Both the position numbers and the translations under genes were made by a program. A stretch of 44,021 nucleotides of DNA from positions 1 to 44,021 of the forward strand of contig QXVZ01011602.1 in assembly GCA_008931825.1 (NCBI GenBank), given 5' to 3'. Positions 37,208 through 44,021 of this stretch are shown here, piece after piece (the stretch's first letter is position 1; each line of letters opens with the position of its first letter). The stretch is from Phallusia fumigata (taxonomy: Eukaryota; Chordata; Ascidiacea; Phlebobranchia; Ascidiidae). A model generated the notes under the pieces. That model had not been told where the DNA came from. It was given only the letters and a program-made list of their open reading frames with translations, and did no database searches.

Positions 37208-37327
37208 GCTCCTTTTTATTCAGGTAAGATTTCTACGCTGGAAAGAAGCACCAAGGAGTTCCACCGTAGTATACTCATATGAGTATACTATGGTTCCACT
37301 GGTGTTCGATTCTGTCCAGCAACTGAA
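37208..37327 (-). pseudogene. Decayed copy of the last (trefoil) exon of the amylase gene
   Basis: About 93% identical by eye to 38403-38458, including the downstream AATAAA, the terminal stop codon and the bases for GTPWCF. Then it is broken by a 28-bp insertion, and the 5' half of the exon, with the first trefoil cysteines and the splice acceptor, is missing. It lies 1.1 kb beyond the true last exon in the same orientation, so it looks like a dead tandem duplicate of the gene end. Confidence 0.7.
37265..37292. mobile_element. 28-bp palindromic insertion with 7-bp target duplication
   Basis: The central 24 bases (37267-37290) are a perfect palindrome: TAGTATACTCAT followed by its exact reverse complement. 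The insert is flanked by GTTCCAC at 37258-37264 and 37293-37299, while the intact homologous exon at 38427 has GTTCCAC once and no insert. The empty-site comparison makes insertion certain. The mechanism (tiny foldback element or transposon remnant) is not known. Confidence 0.7.
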
Positions 37328-38408
37328 ACAGTATCCAGCAACAGTATCAAGATGATCGCCAATGGATTTTCAGTTATTCAATATTATGTTACAATTCGCC
37401 ACTATTATTTACAGCTGCAAGAAGTTTATGCACCAGGTTAGCTCACACAATAAAGCAAATTACCTTTCAAATTCTAATTGCTAACCAAACAATAAACACA
37501 GCAGCAAACAAGATCTAACACAAGAAACCCTCGAAACGACTACAAAACTAGACCACGCTACAGTTCGCGCATGCGCAGAAATGACGTAACAATCAAGCGA
37601 TTGTTGTGCAATACGCAATGAAGCGTGTACCATAAGGTTGCACAAATAGCAGTAAAAAGCGCATAGAAATTCTTACAGGTTGGCTGAGAAACGCTGTTCT
37701 ATTCCAACCAAACAAAAATATCGATTCTTTTCGCCGTTGGTATCCAAAGCATAGATTTTCCAGTTCAACACTTTTATTTCCAGGATGTTCAAATTTTAAA
37801 AAGCCCTATTTTTGGGGAATTGATTTCGAAAACAAACCTTCGTTGTGAATGGAGGTTAAAACACCAAGGTACTAAATCTCAGAGGCGGCAATTTTTGATA
37901 AAAACGAAACTGAAACTCTTGTCGAACCTGAATATACTTATTAAAACATCTTATTGCACGATGTATCGTCACATGGTCATTGTTGCTTGCTAGAAAATAA
38001 CACAAGATTTTACCGGTAATTTTGCTTGGCTACCAAACTTAAAATTTGCCATGGTTGTGTTGTTCTTTGCGCTCTTAACTAGATGTTGAGCACCCATATG
38101 TCGCACGCTTAATTGTCTTTCATGCACAACAAGGACTATTTTGACGTCACGTCTGCGCGGACTGTAGCGTGGTTTCGTTTCAAAATCATTTCTAGAGTTT
38201 CTTATGATATTATATTGTTTGTTCCTGGGTATGATGTTTGTTTATATATAGAAAAAGTAGAAATCTTTTCTATTATATTGTTTGTTAAGCAAAGAAGAAA
38301 TCTTTCTAGATCGAGCTACTCTGGTCTCTGCACTAAATGCGGCTGTAAACTAAAGTAGCCAACGGTAAAGCAATTTTGAATACTACGTCATTTTATTGAT
38401 TTCTCCTT

Positions 38409-38414
38409 TTTATT
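38409..38414 (-). terminator. Polyadenylation signal AATAAA of the amylase gene
   Basis: AATAAA on the minus strand, 12 bases after the stop codon at 38427-38429, implying an extremely short 3' UTR. The same signal is preserved in the decayed copy at 37208. Confidence 0.6.
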
Positions 38415-38426
38415 CAGGTAAGATTT

Positions 38427-44021
<5,595 letters not shown>

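Larger units (their letters stand above)
35423..38408. other. Intergenic region between SACM1L and the amylase gene
   Basis: Three kilobases, strongly AT-rich at first. No working gene was recognised. It contains a dispersed repeat copy (36843-36915), the decayed trefoil exon (37208-37327) with its palindromic insert, and TGACGTCA at 38142-38149. Confidence 0.6.

Overview
The window looks like nuclear DNA of a tunicate, most likely a Ciona-type ascidian. It is AT-rich, with short exons, mostly small introns (a few hundred bases) and ordinary GT-AG splice sites. It carries chordate-style genes, including a hyaluronan-type Link domain, which outside chordates is very rare. Three of the four genes whose starts lie in the window have a 3' splice acceptor about 20 bases before the ATG, as expected for spliced-leader trans-splicing. 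Single N characters join contigs that repeat each other with SNP- and indel-level differences. This suggests that alleles of a highly polymorphic diploid were placed in tandem by the assembler.

Layout: (1) 107-11109, minus strand: 19 exons of the coatomer alpha subunit (COPA), complete at the N terminus and running off the left edge. (2) 11131-18935: 7.8 kb without a recognisable gene, holding CRE palindromes and one repeat remnant. (3) 19038-22633, plus strand: a 7-exon, 524-codon divergent lipoxygenase with an N-terminal membrane segment in place of a PLAT domain. (4) 25066-28586, plus strand: a secreted Link + F5/8C (discoidin) protein of 286 aa. Its exons are out of order because a contig that belongs in the N gap was placed about 1.5 kb downstream. 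(5) 29625-34278, plus strand: SACM1L/SAC1 phosphoinositide phosphatase, 582 aa, with its last two exons repeated at 34704-35375. (6) 38427-44021, minus strand: a chloride-type alpha-amylase carrying two C-terminal trefoil domains, entering from the right edge. A decayed copy of its last exon lies at 37208-37327, split by a small palindromic insertion.

All splice models were built by eye from splice signals, reading-phase continuity and protein-family recognition. The phase adds up exactly in every gene. The genes do not form one pathway. COPA and SAC1 are linked biochemically, since SAC1 ends in a KxKxx COPI-retrieval signal. Amylase, the Link-discoidin protein and the lipoxygenase are independent. 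The most interesting items are the amylase-trefoil fusion, the altered lipoxygenase active site, the Link-discoidin gene with its contig misplacement, and the palindromic micro-insertion.
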